A stretch of 64,000 bases of DNA from 630D-37 sp037478835 (GCA_037478835.1 JBBFLV010000004.1:194006-258005); one strand, 5' to 3'; counted from the first letter of the stretch, positions 16,799-26,599 are shown. Numbers and translations are program-made. The notes: generated by a model not told the origin, from the letters alone.

Positions 16799-17704
16799 AT
16801 GCTGTTTCGTCATGTTGATTTGTCTTCCAGTCCGCTTTTGGAAGGTGCGCGTCAGGCTCGACGATTGCCGCACGGATTAATTGTGCTGCTTGTTGGGGCC
16901 GTGCTCCCGTTTTTTGCTGCGATTCCTTTTGTCCTGCCGCTTGTATTGCTTTTTGGCCTGTTTCCATCTGCCGCACATCCTTTCTTGCAAGTAATTCGCC
17001 AGGTTGCTTCGTTGATTCTCTCATTTGGAGGTATTTTCGTTTTGTTATGGCTCTGGTTGCGGTGGGTAGAACGGCGGGCGTTTGCTACGCTCGGTTTTCT
17101 ACGCCAAAGTGCTCTTCCGGCTTACGGACGTGGTTTTCTGGTAGGGGTGATATTGATCGGTGTGGTTGTTTTCTTGCTCTGGTTGTTAGGAGCTGAGATC
17201 ACCCTTGTTTCGGTTACAACTCCCTGGTGGTGGCGGGTTATGGCGGCATTTTTGCTTCTGCCGGCCTGGATGGTACAAGGGGCGGCTGAGGAGACTCTGC
17301 TTCGCGGCTGGGTTCTTCCGGTGATCTCCGTTCGCCATGGATTGGCTATCGGTTTGGCGGCCTCTGTGATACTCTTTGCGGCACTGCATGCTTTCAATCC
17401 CGGCCTTACCCCGTTGGCGCTGGTGAATTTGGCACTTTTCGGGCTTTTTGCCGCGCTTTATGCTTTGCGAGAAGGCACGTTGTGGGGTGTTTGTGCCTGT
17501 CATAGTGCCTGGAATTGGGCCTTGGGAAGCGTTCTGGGATTGGCGGTGAGCGGCGGTGAATTCGAGCAGGGGATTCTAAATTTGCAGATCAACGGCCCGG
17601 AGTGGATCACCGGTGGTGCCTTTGGGCCGGAAGGCGGTCTGGTTACGACGATCGCCCTGTTGCTTGCTTTGGGTTGGCTCTTCTCCCGTAGGCGCATGTT
17701 ATAA
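16799..17704 (+). CDS. CPBP family intramembrane protease
   Basis: Rce1/CAAX-protease-like integral membrane protein of the CPBP family; the target is unknown. The 301-residue product has about eight hydrophobic segments. The catalytic EExxxR motif is 'AEETLLRGW' and the second motif histidine lies in 'VILFAALHAFNPG'; 'CHSAWNW' supplies the third conserved His/Asn region. AAAGGAG lies 8 nt before the ATG. The stop (TAA, 17702-17704) is embedded in the TATAAT box of the next gene. Confidence 0.85.
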   Translation: MLFRHVDLSSSPLLEGARQARRLPHGLIVLLVGAVLPFFAAIPFVLPLVLLFGLFPSAAHPFLQVIRQVASLILSFGGIFVLLWLWLRWVERRAFATLGFLRQSALPAYGRGFLVGVILIGVVVFLLWLLGAEITLVSVTTPWWWRVMAAFLLLPAWMVQGAAEETLLRGWVLPVISVRHGLAIGLAASVILFAALHAFNPGLTPLALVNLALFGLFAALYALREGTLWGVCACHSAWNWALGSVLGLAVSGGEFEQGILNLQINGPEWITGGAFGPEGGLVTTIALLLALGWLFSRRRML

Positions 17705-17705
17705 T
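17700..17705 (+). promoter_or_regulatory. Consensus -10 box overlapping a stop codon
   Basis: TATAAT at 17700-17705 overlaps the stop codon of the CPBP gene and ends 7 nt before the ATG at 17713, so initiation would produce a leaderless mRNA. No good -35 is seen at normal spacing; TTGGCT at 17674 is 20 nt away. Confidence 0.45.
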
Positions 17706-17712
17706 TTTCCCC

Positions 17713-18615
17713 ATGGACATTCGCTCCGGTATATGGACTCTGACTGTGCTTTTGATCCTGGGGGCATTTGGGTTTATCTATGCGGGCTTACAAACGATTC
17801 GGGCTTCCCGCCGGCTGACGTTTTTTCGTTTGCGCCGGAAACGCGCGCGTCAGGGCTGGCGGATGATCCTGTTGGCCTTTTTCTTGCTGGCCTTTGCAAC
17901 TGTTTTGGGAATATGGGGCGAGCCGGTGGCTTATCAGTATTTTCCGCCCACCCCCACTCCGACCCGTACACCTTTGCCGATCATCTTGCCCACTCTCACC
18001 CCGACCTCGGCAACGCCTTTGGTGGCGACCGTTGTGGAGACACCTACTTTAACGCCTTCCCCCGGTTTCACTCCCACGCCTTTTATTCCTTTGCCCATTG
18101 AGGCGCTTTTCACCTCTAACATTACGCCGAACCCCGATACCATCTTTAGCCCCTTACAGTTTTCGACGGCGATCCGTGATTTTCAGGCAGTGCAGCCGGG
18201 TACGTATTTTCGCAACCCGGTCGGCGGCAGCATTTACGCTACGTTTACTTACAACAACATGCAGCCCGGTGCTCAGTGGACGGCGCTTTGGTATCGTGAG
18301 GGAGAGTTGATCTGCTACGAGACGAAGCCATGGGATGGCGGCACCGGAGGTTATGGGTATAGTGAATGCCATCTCGAACCATCGCAGTGGCTGCCGGGTA
18401 CCTATCGCGTCATCCTATTCGTGGGGCATGAGTGGAAGGTGATCGGTCAGTTTATCATAGAAGGCGAGCCACCTACCCTGACCCCTTCGCCTAGCCCCAC
18501 CTTTACACTGACGCCATCGAGGACTCCTACTCCATCTCGCACGCCGACCCCATCGCGCACCCCACTTCCCACAGCAACCCCCGTGCCGACGCGCACGGCA
18601 ACCCCGACCCCTTGA
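17713..18615 (+). CDS. Membrane-anchored protein with Thr/Pro-rich tails
   Basis: Function not recognised. The 300-residue product has two N-terminal membrane helices (about 5-27 and 45-67), a Thr/Pro-rich linker (about 75-125), a soluble domain (about 130-250) with 'YFRNPVGGSIYATFTYNNM' and 'GYSECHLEPSQWLPGTYRV' that looks like an all-beta extracellular fold, and a C-terminal tail of (TPSR)n and TPTP units. Such tails are usual in surface proteins of Chloroflexota. No ribosome site is seen; see the -10 box at 17700. It is followed at once by the thioesterase gene. Confidence 0.75.
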   Translation: MDIRSGIWTLTVLLILGAFGFIYAGLQTIRASRRLTFFRLRRKRARQGWRMILLAFFLLAFATVLGIWGEPVAYQYFPPTPTPTRTPLPIILPTLTPTSATPLVATVVETPTLTPSPGFTPTPFIPLPIEALFTSNITPNPDTIFSPLQFSTAIRDFQAVQPGTYFRNPVGGSIYATFTYNNMQPGAQWTALWYREGELICYETKPWDGGTGGYGYSECHLEPSQWLPGTYRVILFVGHEWKVIGQFIIEGEPPTLTPSPSPTFTLTPSRTPTPSRTPTPSRTPLPTATPVPTRTATPTP

Positions 18616-18624
18616 GGAGGGCTG

Positions 18625-19125
18625 ATGAGCGAAACAAAAGCGTTTCAGGACTACTATCCCGATCATCTGGCCTATTGTTATGGCTGTGGTCGCCTGAACG
18701 AGCATGGATATCATATCCGCTCGTTTTGGGATGGCGAGGAGAGCGTGGCCTATTTCACGCCTCAGCCGTATCATATCGCCGTTCCGGGATATGTTTATGG
18801 GGGATTGTTGGCCTCTTTGATCGATTGCCACGGCACCGGGACCGCCGCGGCGGCCGCTTATCGTGCGGCGGGGCGGGCGATGGATAGCGAGCCGGCGCTG
18901 CGTTTTCTGACGGCTTCTCTTCACGTGGAATATCTCAAGCCTACGCCACTAGGGGTGCAATTGGAGATCCGCGGTCGCCCCAAAGAAGTGAAGGGGCGCA
19001 AGGTGGTGGTGGAGGAGTGGATTATCGCCCGTGGCGAGATCACCGTACGGGGGGAGGTGGTAGCCGTCCAGGTACCGGATGATCTCGTCCTGGAGATCAT
19101 TCGCAAGGGTCAGATGCCCGATTGA
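18625..19125 (+). CDS. Hotdog-fold thioesterase, PaaI/YbgC-like
   Basis: Probable acyl-CoA thioesterase, 166 residues, single hotdog domain. Visible family features are 'YCYGCGRLNEHGYHI', the central helix 'PGYVYGGLLASLIDCHGTG' with its probable catalytic Asp, and strands 'ASLHVEYLKPTPLG' and 'GEITVRGEVVAVQV'. GAGGAGG (18614-18620) just before the ATG supports this start. It follows the Thr/Pro-rich protein by 9 nt and is convergent with panE. Confidence 0.8.
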   Translation: MSETKAFQDYYPDHLAYCYGCGRLNEHGYHIRSFWDGEESVAYFTPQPYHIAVPGYVYGGLLASLIDCHGTGTAAAAAYRAAGRAMDSEPALRFLTASLHVEYLKPTPLGVQLEIRGRPKEVKGRKVVVEEWIIARGEITVRGEVVAVQVPDDLVLEIIRKGQMPD

Positions 19126-19166
19126 CCTTATAAACGCACTGGGCAAAGGTCTTCTACGGCTACCGT

Positions 19167-20228
19167 CTATTTTCGTTTGGCCTCCGCCAGCGCCTCGTGC
19201 CACATGGCGAGCAGCTTTTGCGGTTGACGCGCAAAAGCCTCACGCGGCAGCTCACCGCGCACCAGGCTCAAAAGTAGATCGTTCAGGATGCGATTCGTCG
19301 GGGTAGGGATGCCGTAGCGTTCTCCAAAGCGCACCACTGCGCCGTTTAGATAGCTCACTTCCGATTGACTGCGCCCGGCGTGTAGATCGATGTGCAGGGA
19401 GGGCATTTTCTCGCCGCGACCCTTGGCCAAGATGGGACGAGCCAAGGGGCGCAGGAAGGCCGGTAAGCTGGTCAGGCGCGCCAGCCAGCGGGTGGGGGTG
19501 CCGGGGAGATCGACCACCGGCAGGTTTTGGGCGCGCATGACGGCCAGCGCTTCCTTTAGCTGCTCCATTTCGAGGCGGTAGAGGCCCGGATGGGCAAAGA
19601 TCTCTGCCGGGCTCATATCCAGGATGGCCGATGAGGCGTTCGCGACCAGGTTGGTGAGTAATTTCGACCATTTCATGCTACCGGCCTCTTCATAAAGGCG
19701 CGGGCGCAAGCCGGCCTGTTCAAAGGCCTGGAAACAGGTGGCAGCAATCGGATGGTTGCGGTCAATTCCAATGCCGCGCAGTTTTTCCAGCTTGGCCGCG
19801 CCCGGTGCTGTGCGCGAGACGGCGCTGGTGACGGTGCCGGGGATCACCTTTTCTTTTCCCAGCACGGCGGCGAGTTCAGTTTCATTTTCGACGCCATTGG
19901 ATAGGCAAAGTAAGGGGGGCATGGCGGCGGCGAATGGCCGCATGGCTTCTGCGGCGGCTGGGGTATCAAAAGATTTCAGCGCAAAGAGTGCCAGGTCGTA
20001 TTGCGAGTGTTCTAGGGCCTCTGCCAGATTCGTGGCAATGCCAAATTTCGTAGCGGAAATTTCGTGAACGCCCTGCCCGGCCAAGCTCAGATCGAGTGCG
20101 AGGCCGCGTTCCCGTAGCCGTGCTGCACCTTCGGGTCGCTCTAGGAAGGTGACGGTGTGTCCGTGTAAAAGCAATGAGCCGCCGATGTAGGTGCCGATAG
20201 CGCCTGCGCCGAAGATTAGGATGTTCAT
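19167..20228 (-). CDS. panE: 2-dehydropantoate 2-reductase (ketopantoate reductase family)
   Basis: NADPH-dependent reductase of the pantothenate pathway, or a relative. The 353-residue product opens with the Rossmann motif 'ILIFGAGAIGTYIGG'; 'CLSNGVENETELA' and 'KWSKLLTNLVANASSAI' supply the catalytic Lys and Asn of the family. It is slightly longer than the usual 300-320 residues. Many genomes carry non-PanE members of this family, so the exact substrate is uncertain. The start overlaps the phosphatase stop (20225-20228). Confidence 0.8.
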   Translation of the reverse strand: MNILIFGAGAIGTYIGGSLLLHGHTVTFLERPEGAARLRERGLALDLSLAGQGVHEISATKFGIATNLAEALEHSQYDLALFALKSFDTPAAAEAMRPFAAAMPPLLCLSNGVENETELAAVLGKEKVIPGTVTSAVSRTAPGAAKLEKLRGIGIDRNHPIAATCFQAFEQAGLRPRLYEEAGSMKWSKLLTNLVANASSAILDMSPAEIFAHPGLYRLEMEQLKEALAVMRAQNLPVVDLPGTPTRWLARLTSLPAFLRPLARPILAKGRGEKMPSLHIDLHAGRSQSEVSYLNGAVVRFGERYGIPTPTNRILNDLLLSLVRGELPREAFARQPQKLLAMWHEALAEAKRK

Positions 20229-20845
20229 TCCGAAACTCCGGGATCGAAGCGTTGCAATTGCCAGCGATGCCTGTCAGGTTCGTAGGTCAGTTCGGCAAAG
20301 CCGGTGTTGGCGAAGTGGAAGCGAGGGCCGCTGTGGCCGAATTGCAGCGGGATGTTCAGGATGGCATACATCGTCATGTTCAAGGCGCCCCCATGGGATA
20401 CGATGAGATAGCGCGCCGGGCCGCGATCGATCAGACGCTGCAGCGCACCGCCCACGCGCAGGAAGAGCTGCCAGCGGCTTTCACCGTGTTCGCCGTAGTG
20501 GGTAAAAGGGGGGAAGTTCTCCTGGAGCGGGTAGCGGGCAAAGACTTCTTCTTCGCTCAGGCCGGCAAGATGCCCGTTGTTCAGCTCGCGCCAGTCCGGG
20601 TCCAGCTCGATCCGCAGGCGCAGGGCTTCGGCCAGCACCTCCGCCGTTTGATGGGCACGTAGCAACGGGCTGGAGATGCATACGTCGAAGTGCCTGTCTT
20701 CTTTTTTCCATTTTTCGGCGAGGGCACGAGCCTGGGCCAAGCCGCGTTCGGTGAGCGGATAATCAGCCCAGCCTTGAAAGCGCCCTTCGGCGTTGCCCAC
20801 GGATTCTGCATGGCGTAGAAAGGTGAAGTGATATTTTTCACTCAT
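20225..20845 (-). CDS. Histidine phosphatase family protein
   Basis: Phosphoglycerate-mutase-like phosphatase, 206 residues. The catalytic phosphohistidine is in 'TFLRHAESVGN', followed by 'GWADYPLTERGLAQA', the acid/base region 'DWRELNNGHLAGLSEEEV' and the second histidine in 'LIVSHGGALNM'. The substrate cannot be assigned. The first 8 nt overlap the end of the glycosyltransferase gene and the last 4 overlap panE, so the three are probably translated together. Confidence 0.88.
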   Translation of the reverse strand: MSEKYHFTFLRHAESVGNAEGRFQGWADYPLTERGLAQARALAEKWKKEDRHFDVCISSPLLRAHQTAEVLAEALRLRIELDPDWRELNNGHLAGLSEEEVFARYPLQENFPPFTHYGEHGESRWQLFLRVGGALQRLIDRGPARYLIVSHGGALNMTMYAILNIPLQFGHSGPRFHFANTGFAELTYEPDRHRWQLQRFDPGVSE

Positions 20846-21788
20846 CGTCTGGGTCGTGGCGAAGAAGATATACGGGGCGGCGCTTGACTTCCTGGAAAAT
20901 ATAGCCGATATATAGGCCGATGAATCCCAGGAGCACCATGATCGTGCCGCCGATGATCAGGAGGACGAACATCAGGGAGGACCAACCCGGCGCCAGGTTG
21001 GAGGTGCGGCCGGTGATCCAGAAGCTGAGCACATAGGCCATTTCGAGCACGGCCAGGAAGAGGAATAGGATGCCCAGGCTGATGCCGATATAGAGCGGCA
21101 CGAGCGAGAAGGAGAAGATGGCATCCATGGCCAGACGGAGCATTTTGCGCAGGGAGTATTTGGATCGGCCGGCCAGACGCTGCCGCGGGTGATAAGGCAG
21201 GATGACGGTGCGATAGCCGATCCAGGCGACCATGCCGCGCAGGAAGCGGTGATATTCCGGCATGGCCTTGAGGGCCTCGACGGCCTGCCGGGAGAGGGCA
21301 CGGAAATCGGCGGCGCCGGGCAGGATGTTGGTGCCGCTCATCAGGTTGATCAGGCGATAGAACAGCGCCGAGGTCCATTTTTTGAACGAAGCGGGCTGGG
21401 CTTCATCCAGGCGTTGGGTTTGGACGATGTCGTAGCCTTGGCAGATCAGGGCGATCATCTCCGGGATCAACTCCGGCGGGTGTTGGCCATCGGCATCCAT
21501 GCTGATGACGATCTCCCCTTCGGCGTGATCCAGCCCGGCGGTGAGCGCGGCCTGATGGCCGAAGTTACGGCTCAAGGTCAGGATGCGAATGCGAGGGTCT
21601 TGCTTGGCCAGGGCGCGTAGCAGGCGCGGCGTTTCGTCTTTTGAGCCGTCGTCTACGTAATAGATCAAAAATTGATAGGGAAGGGGATCGATTACGGCGC
21701 GCAGGCGGCTGTGCGTTTGCTCGATCACTTCCGCTTCGTTAAAAACCGGGATCACGATGGCGACGGAGAGGGGGGATGAGACGCTCAC
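20838..21788 (-). CDS. Glycosyltransferase family 2, GtrB-like
   Basis: Membrane glycosyltransferase, probably making a polyprenyl-phosphate sugar. The 316-residue product has 'IVIPVFNEAEVIEQTH', 'YYVDDGSKDETPRLL', 'NFGHQAALTAGLDHAEGEI', 'DADGQHPPELI' and 'EYHRFLRGMVAWIGYRT', then two C-terminal helices. The start is taken as GTG at 21788, which overlaps the glpD stop (GTGA); the open frame reaching 22160 is only the antisense-like extension through glpD. It shares its architecture with the gene at 9136. Confidence 0.88.
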   Translation of the reverse strand: MSVSSPLSVAIVIPVFNEAEVIEQTHSRLRAVIDPLPYQFLIYYVDDGSKDETPRLLRALAKQDPRIRILTLSRNFGHQAALTAGLDHAEGEIVISMDADGQHPPELIPEMIALICQGYDIVQTQRLDEAQPASFKKWTSALFYRLINLMSGTNILPGAADFRALSRQAVEALKAMPEYHRFLRGMVAWIGYRTVILPYHPRQRLAGRSKYSLRKMLRLAMDAIFSFSLVPLYIGISLGILFLFLAVLEMAYVLSFWITGRTSNLAPGWSSLMFVLLIIGGTIMVLLGFIGLYIGYIFQEVKRRPVYLLRHDPDDE

Positions 21789-23479
21789 GATAACGTTACC
21801 TGATGCTTCTCTTCGAGAATGCGCAGCGTGCGTTCGACCTCGGACCTTTGGCGGGTTTCGTCCCAGCCCAGGACATTCGCGGCCAAAGAGACAAGTTCTT
21901 CCACGGCCGGCTTGCTCAGGCGTCCCAGGATGGCGAGCGAGGTGCGGCGCAGGAGCAGATCGTCGAGGTGGACCACTTTTTCGTGATGCAGGAGGAAGGT
22001 GATCTCGTGCTGCGTGTAATCCGGAAGGGTCTGCAGAGGGCGATCGGATTCTCCGGCCAGGGAGATGACCAAGTTTTCGGCGCGCATGCCGTAACGTTCG
22101 CACAAAAGTTGTAGGCGTTCCTGAGGCAATCCGCTCCAGGCGCTCATGCGTGTTAGGCATTGACGATGCTCTTCGGCGGTGCGGGGATAACCCTTGCCGC
22201 CGCCGATGGGGAGATCGCGCGTGCTTTTCAGCCGCGGACGGCCGAGAAATGTCAGCGCTTTATCTGTGACTTGCTCGGCGAAGGCGCGATAGGAAGTCCA
22301 TTTGCCGCCGACCAGGGAATAGACGGGGAAATTCAGGCCGCTCCAATCGCCACTTATGACCTGAATGTGGTGATCACGGGTGATCTGGCCGGCGTTGCGG
22401 GCACGGGTATAGGCGAGTGGACGAACGCCGGAGAAGCGGAAAACGATGTGTTCGCGCCCGACCTTCAGGCCGGGGAAAACGCGATGGATCATGTGGAGGA
22501 AATATTCGACTTCTTCTTCGGTGCAGCGGGCCTGATCCGGGTTTTCGATGGGAATGTCCGATGTGCCGATAAGCACTTTGTCGAAGAGGGGGAAGATCAG
22601 CACAATGCGTCCATCATCGTTTTCGAAGAAGAATTCGTATTCGCCGATGGCCTGACGTAGTTCGGGGTGATCGAGGACGAGATGCGAGCCTTTTGTTCCG
22701 CCGATGAAGCGCGTGTTCAGCCCCAGCGAGCGGTTGGCGAAATCGATCCACGGGCCGGCGGCGTTGATCAGCAGGCGCGGGCGCACTTCGTATTCCCGTC
22801 CGCTCAGCTCATCGCGCAAAAAAACGCTGCTGCCCTTTCCGCCGACCAGGCTGACGTAGTTCAGGGCGCGAGCGTGCTCGCCTTCCGCTTCTGCATCTAA
22901 GAGGAGTTCGATGGCATAACGTTCCGGGCTGAGAATGGCGCCGTCGTAGTAGGTAGCCGTGTAGAGAATGCGCGGGTTGAGTTGTGGCCAGCGTTGGAGG
23001 GATTCGCGCCGATTGTAAAAGCGGTGACGGGGAACGGTGCGTTCTTTGCCGGTGTAGGCATCGTAAAGCATTAATCCGAGCTTGATGACCAATGCACCGC
23101 GCTCGGCGGGACGCTCTAACAGGCCAAGGAATTTGAGAGGCGCGTTGAGCAGGCCGGAAAAACGCTTGAAGATGGGAATGGCGGTAGGCAGGGGCTTGAC
23201 CAGGTGCGGTGCATTGCGCAGCATGCGATTGCGTTCTCCAACTGCTTCACGCACCAGGCGGAATTCGCCGTTTTCCAGGTAGCGGATGCCGCCATGCGCC
23301 ATATGCGAAGAAGCGGCTGAAGCTCCGGAGCAAAAATCACCGCGGTCGATCAGCAGTGTATTGACCCCTTGTAGCGCTAGATCGCGAAAGGTGCCGATAC
23401 CGTTGATCCCACCACCGACGATCAACACGTCTACGTTCGGGTTTGAAGCCAGAGAGGAAAGAATCTGTTCGCGGTGCAT
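21785..23479 (-). CDS. glpD: Glycerol-3-phosphate dehydrogenase (FAD-dependent)
   Basis: Oxidises glycerol-3-phosphate to dihydroxyacetone phosphate at the membrane. The 564-residue product has the FAD Rossmann motif 'IVGGGINGIGTFRDLALQG', the substrate-binding 'CSGASAASSHMAHGGIRYLE', and the late 'SGVRPLA' and 'GGKWTSYRAFAE' motifs. GGAG lies a few nt before the ATG at 23479. glpK lies 1.6 kb away on the same strand beyond a membrane protein, so both glycerol-utilisation steps are present; no glpF is seen. Confidence 0.93.
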   Translation of the reverse strand: MHREQILSSLASNPNVDVLIVGGGINGIGTFRDLALQGVNTLLIDRGDFCSGASAASSHMAHGGIRYLENGEFRLVREAVGERNRMLRNAPHLVKPLPTAIPIFKRFSGLLNAPLKFLGLLERPAERGALVIKLGLMLYDAYTGKERTVPRHRFYNRRESLQRWPQLNPRILYTATYYDGAILSPERYAIELLLDAEAEGEHARALNYVSLVGGKGSSVFLRDELSGREYEVRPRLLINAAGPWIDFANRSLGLNTRFIGGTKGSHLVLDHPELRQAIGEYEFFFENDDGRIVLIFPLFDKVLIGTSDIPIENPDQARCTEEEVEYFLHMIHRVFPGLKVGREHIVFRFSGVRPLAYTRARNAGQITRDHHIQVISGDWSGLNFPVYSLVGGKWTSYRAFAEQVTDKALTFLGRPRLKSTRDLPIGGGKGYPRTAEEHRQCLTRMSAWSGLPQERLQLLCERYGMRAENLVISLAGESDRPLQTLPDYTQHEITFLLHHEKVVHLDDLLLRRTSLAILGRLSKPAVEELVSLAANVLGWDETRQRSEVERTLRILEEKHQVTLS

Positions 23480-23536
23480 ACATCTCCACAGTAGAAGCGG
23501 GGATCGATTCCTTGCCTAATTGTATCATTTTTCGGA

Positions 23537-24994
23537 TCACGGGCGATAACCCGGAAGGGCGCGAATCGAATCCACGCCATAGTAATTTGCAGCGCAACGA
23601 TTGACCCAATGCCGTGGGTTGCTATCCAGCTCTTTGACCTGCTGAAAGCTATTCAGTTGCTCGATGACGATCTCCCTTTTCCCTTCGGCGATTTGTTGAA
23701 AAAGATGCGCTTGTCGAGCATCCCAAGCGACAGCGCGCTGTTGATATGTCGGTAGTTCGCTTTGCCACATCTTCAACGAAGCTCGCAACGGATAAAACGC
23801 GAGTAAAAGCAGCAACAAAGCGGCCGGAGTCGTGCGTCGCACAGGAAGTATCAAGCCGAGCAGACCACCTTCGAGCATCAGTGCCAGGGTCATTACCACG
23901 CGCGCCGCAAAGCGTGCCCGCGCCATTGGGTAGGATTGACCATATACGCTGGGTGCAAAGCTGGCCGCGATGAACAGGTAAGCCATGCCTAGGATGGCCA
24001 ACAGGATTAGCAAACGAGCCTTTCGGGCGCGCGGTAATGAGCCAGCAAAGGGTTCTTTGAAGAGAAGGAAGAGTAAAAGAGGGCCGGTAAAGGTAAATAG
24101 CGATGGGAGTGGCTGTGTGACCAGGGTATCCCAGATGAAATCCAAGGGGTAGCGCAGAGTGCGGAAGAAAAGAAGGGAAAAGGGCGGTGGAGCATCCATG
24201 CGCAGGGAGTTGGCCGGCGCCAGGATCATGAGAAGCATTGCGCTTGCCAACCCGATCAAGGACCAAAGAAGCGGTCTTTGCCAGGCATGGCCTTTTTTGA
24301 CGATCCAGGTTATGACCAGCACCAGCGCAAATGCGGTGATGAGCATAGCGGTTGGAGGCTCTGAAAAGCCACCGAGCAGGAAAGCGAACAGGAAGTTGAG
24401 CGTGTCTAACCAGAATGAGCCGTGTCCTCCTTCGGCGGTGCGGCGCGCTTGCCAGGTCAGAAAGGTGAGCAGGAATGGCGTAAAGGCCAGCGGCGCAAAA
24501 TGGGTGACGGAGGAAGAATACCAGTAGAGAATCTGGAAACGATGGGGGGCCTGCCAGAGAGCGTAGAAGACGAGCCAGAAGCTCAGGAAGGCAGGAATCC
24601 AGGAGGGCCATCGAATTCCCCAGAATCGTCCCATTTCGTGCAGCCATAGAAACAACCCGATCGTCCAGAGCGCGATCAGCACGGCGGGGAAGAAGCGCAT
24701 GCCGGCCATTCCGCCGATCCGTTCCACCAGGGTGAAAAAGAGGATGTTCGTATAGCGATCGGATACATTCTGATAGCGCCAGAGCAAGGCCTGGGGGAGC
24801 GGCGCGCGCTGTAGCTCAGAAGCAAAACAATAATCATCGGCGATAAAGCGCGAGAAGTAGCCCATGTAGGCGAAGATGAAGATACCGATGAAAAGAGAGA
24901 CCGCGTGGAGGATCAGGATCCAACGCGGCTTGCCTAAATTGAAAACTTGGGGAATCAATGATCCAATTTTTGAAAACTGTTTAGGAGATTTCAT
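23537..24994 (-). CDS. Polytopic membrane protein, DUF6056-like
   Basis: Not assigned a function. The 485-residue product has about ten to twelve hydrophobic helices and an N-terminal loop 'RFIADDYCFASELQRAPLP'. The acidic 'DDYC' in the first extracytoplasmic loop resembles GT-C-fold glycosyltransferases and DUF6056 proteins, which use such acidic residues. It lies between glpD and glpK but is separated from both by short gaps. No clear ribosome site precedes the ATG. Confidence 0.6.
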   Translation of the reverse strand: MKSPKQFSKIGSLIPQVFNLGKPRWILILHAVSLFIGIFIFAYMGYFSRFIADDYCFASELQRAPLPQALLWRYQNVSDRYTNILFFTLVERIGGMAGMRFFPAVLIALWTIGLFLWLHEMGRFWGIRWPSWIPAFLSFWLVFYALWQAPHRFQILYWYSSSVTHFAPLAFTPFLLTFLTWQARRTAEGGHGSFWLDTLNFLFAFLLGGFSEPPTAMLITAFALVLVITWIVKKGHAWQRPLLWSLIGLASAMLLMILAPANSLRMDAPPPFSLLFFRTLRYPLDFIWDTLVTQPLPSLFTFTGPLLLFLLFKEPFAGSLPRARKARLLILLAILGMAYLFIAASFAPSVYGQSYPMARARFAARVVMTLALMLEGGLLGLILPVRRTTPAALLLLLLAFYPLRASLKMWQSELPTYQQRAVAWDARQAHLFQQIAEGKREIVIEQLNSFQQVKELDSNPRHWVNRCAANYYGVDSIRALPGYRP

Positions 24995-25114
24995 ATCTGT
25001 TTGGATGCCAGACGTTCGTTATCCGGCTTATCCAAAAAAAGGATTCTACCATACGTGGAATGTACCGAAGGTGCCCAGGATGCATATTTTTCTCAACCAT
25101 CTGCGTCAAACGTT

Positions 25115-26599
25115 TCATGAAACCCAATCAAATGTGCGGGTGACCGCTTTCTTCCAACCGGCATACAGCCGTTGACGCTCTGCTTCGTCCATTTGGGGGT
25201 GCCATTCACGATCGATCTGCCATTGCTGACGCAGCTCGTCCAAGTCTTTCCAGAAGCCGATCGCCAAACCGGCGGCATAGGCCGCTCCGAGGGCGGTGGT
25301 TTCGGTGACTTTGGGACGAATGACCGGCACACCGAGCATATCGGCTTGGAATTGCATCAGCAGTTCATTGACCACCATGCCTCCATCCACTTTCAACGCG
25401 CGCAGCTTTACGCCGGAATCGGTCTCCATGGCCTCGAGCACCTCGCGCGTCTGATAGGCGGTAGCCTCCAGCGCGGCACGTGCCAGGTGACCTTTGTTGA
25501 CATAGCGGGTCAATCCGATGATCAGCCCGCGCGCATCCGAGCGCCAGTAGGGGGCAAAGAGGCCGGAGAAGGCCGGCACAAAGTAAATTCCGCCGTTGTC
25601 CTCCACGGTTCGCGCCAGGGCTTCGATCTCTGAGGATTTGCCGATCAGGCCCAAATTGTCGCGCAGCCATTGCACCAATGCTCCGGTGATGGCGATCGAA
25701 CCCTCCAGGGCATAGACCGCAGGTTGCTTTCCGATCTGATAGCCCACTGTGGTCAAGAGGCCGGCGTTGGAGGGGATCGGCTTTTCGCCGGTGTTTAGCA
25801 ACATGAAGCAACCTGTGCCGTAAGTGTTCTTGGCCTCGCCGGGTGTAAAGCAGGTTTGACCGAAGAGTGCCGCCTGCTGATCGCCTAGATCGCCGGCTAC
25901 GGGCACGCCCTCGAGGAGTCCTTTGGCCGTGCCGTAGATTTCTGCCGAGGAGCGAATTTGAGGGAGCATGGAGCGAGGGATGCCGAGCGTGCTCAGGATG
26001 CTTTCATCCCAATCCAGGGTGTGCAGATTCATCAACAGGGTGCGGCTGGCGTTGGTGACGTCGGTGACGTGCTCCCCGCATAGGTTCCAGATCAGCCAGG
26101 TATCGATATTGCCGAAGAGCAATTCTCCGCGTTCGGCGCGGCGGCGGGCATCGGGGATGTGTTCCAGCAGCCAGGCGATCTTCGGACCCGAAAAGTAAGT
26201 GGCCAACGGCAGGCCGGTTTGTGCTCGGAAGCGATCCTGACCACCCTCTTTGGCCAGTTCGGCGCAGATCGTATCGGTGCGCGTATCTTGCCAGACGATG
26301 GCGTTGTAAATCGGTCGCCCGCTTTCCCGTTCCCAAATGATGGTCGTCTCTCGTTGATTGGTGATGCCGATGGCAGCGATTTCCGCCGGGCCGGCATGGA
26401 CCTGAGCGAGGGCCTCTCGCACCACCGTTTGTGTGTTTTCCCAGATTTCCAATGGGTCGTGCTCTACCCATCCCGGCTGAGGATAGATCTGACGATGCTC
26501 TTTCTGGGCCATGGCGATCGGCTTGCCCGAACGATCGAAGAGGATGCATCGGGTGCTGGTTGTTCCCTGGTCGATCGAAGCAACATATTGTTGGCTCAT
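25115..26599 (-). CDS. glpK: Glycerol kinase
   Basis: ATP-dependent phosphorylation of glycerol to glycerol-3-phosphate. The 494-residue product has the FGGY fold: 'YVASIDQGTTSTRCILFD' at the start, 'QRETTIIWERESGRPIYNAI', 'ALEGSIAITGALVQWLRDN', 'FVPAFSGLFAPYWRSDARG' and 'KVDGGMVVNELLMQFQAD'. Length matches the family. AGGAG precedes the ATG. The gene starts 4 nt after the glycosyltransferase stop at 26604, making it the last member of the relA/spoT-led chain. Confidence 0.96.
   Translation of the reverse strand: MSQQYVASIDQGTTSTRCILFDRSGKPIAMAQKEHRQIYPQPGWVEHDPLEIWENTQTVVREALAQVHAGPAEIAAIGITNQRETTIIWERESGRPIYNAIVWQDTRTDTICAELAKEGGQDRFRAQTGLPLATYFSGPKIAWLLEHIPDARRRAERGELLFGNIDTWLIWNLCGEHVTDVTNASRTLLMNLHTLDWDESILSTLGIPRSMLPQIRSSAEIYGTAKGLLEGVPVAGDLGDQQAALFGQTCFTPGEAKNTYGTGCFMLLNTGEKPIPSNAGLLTTVGYQIGKQPAVYALEGSIAITGALVQWLRDNLGLIGKSSEIEALARTVEDNGGIYFVPAFSGLFAPYWRSDARGLIIGLTRYVNKGHLARAALEATAYQTREVLEAMETDSGVKLRALKVDGGMVVNELLMQFQADMLGVPVIRPKVTETTALGAAYAAGLAIGFWKDLDELRQQWQIDREWHPQMDEAERQRLYAGWKKAVTRTFDWVS

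Noticed and set aside
21789..22160. N-terminal extension of the glycosyltransferase at 20838
   Set aside because: It lies in another frame of glpD, lacks family similarity, and the GTG at 21788 with a GTGA overlap explains the start better.
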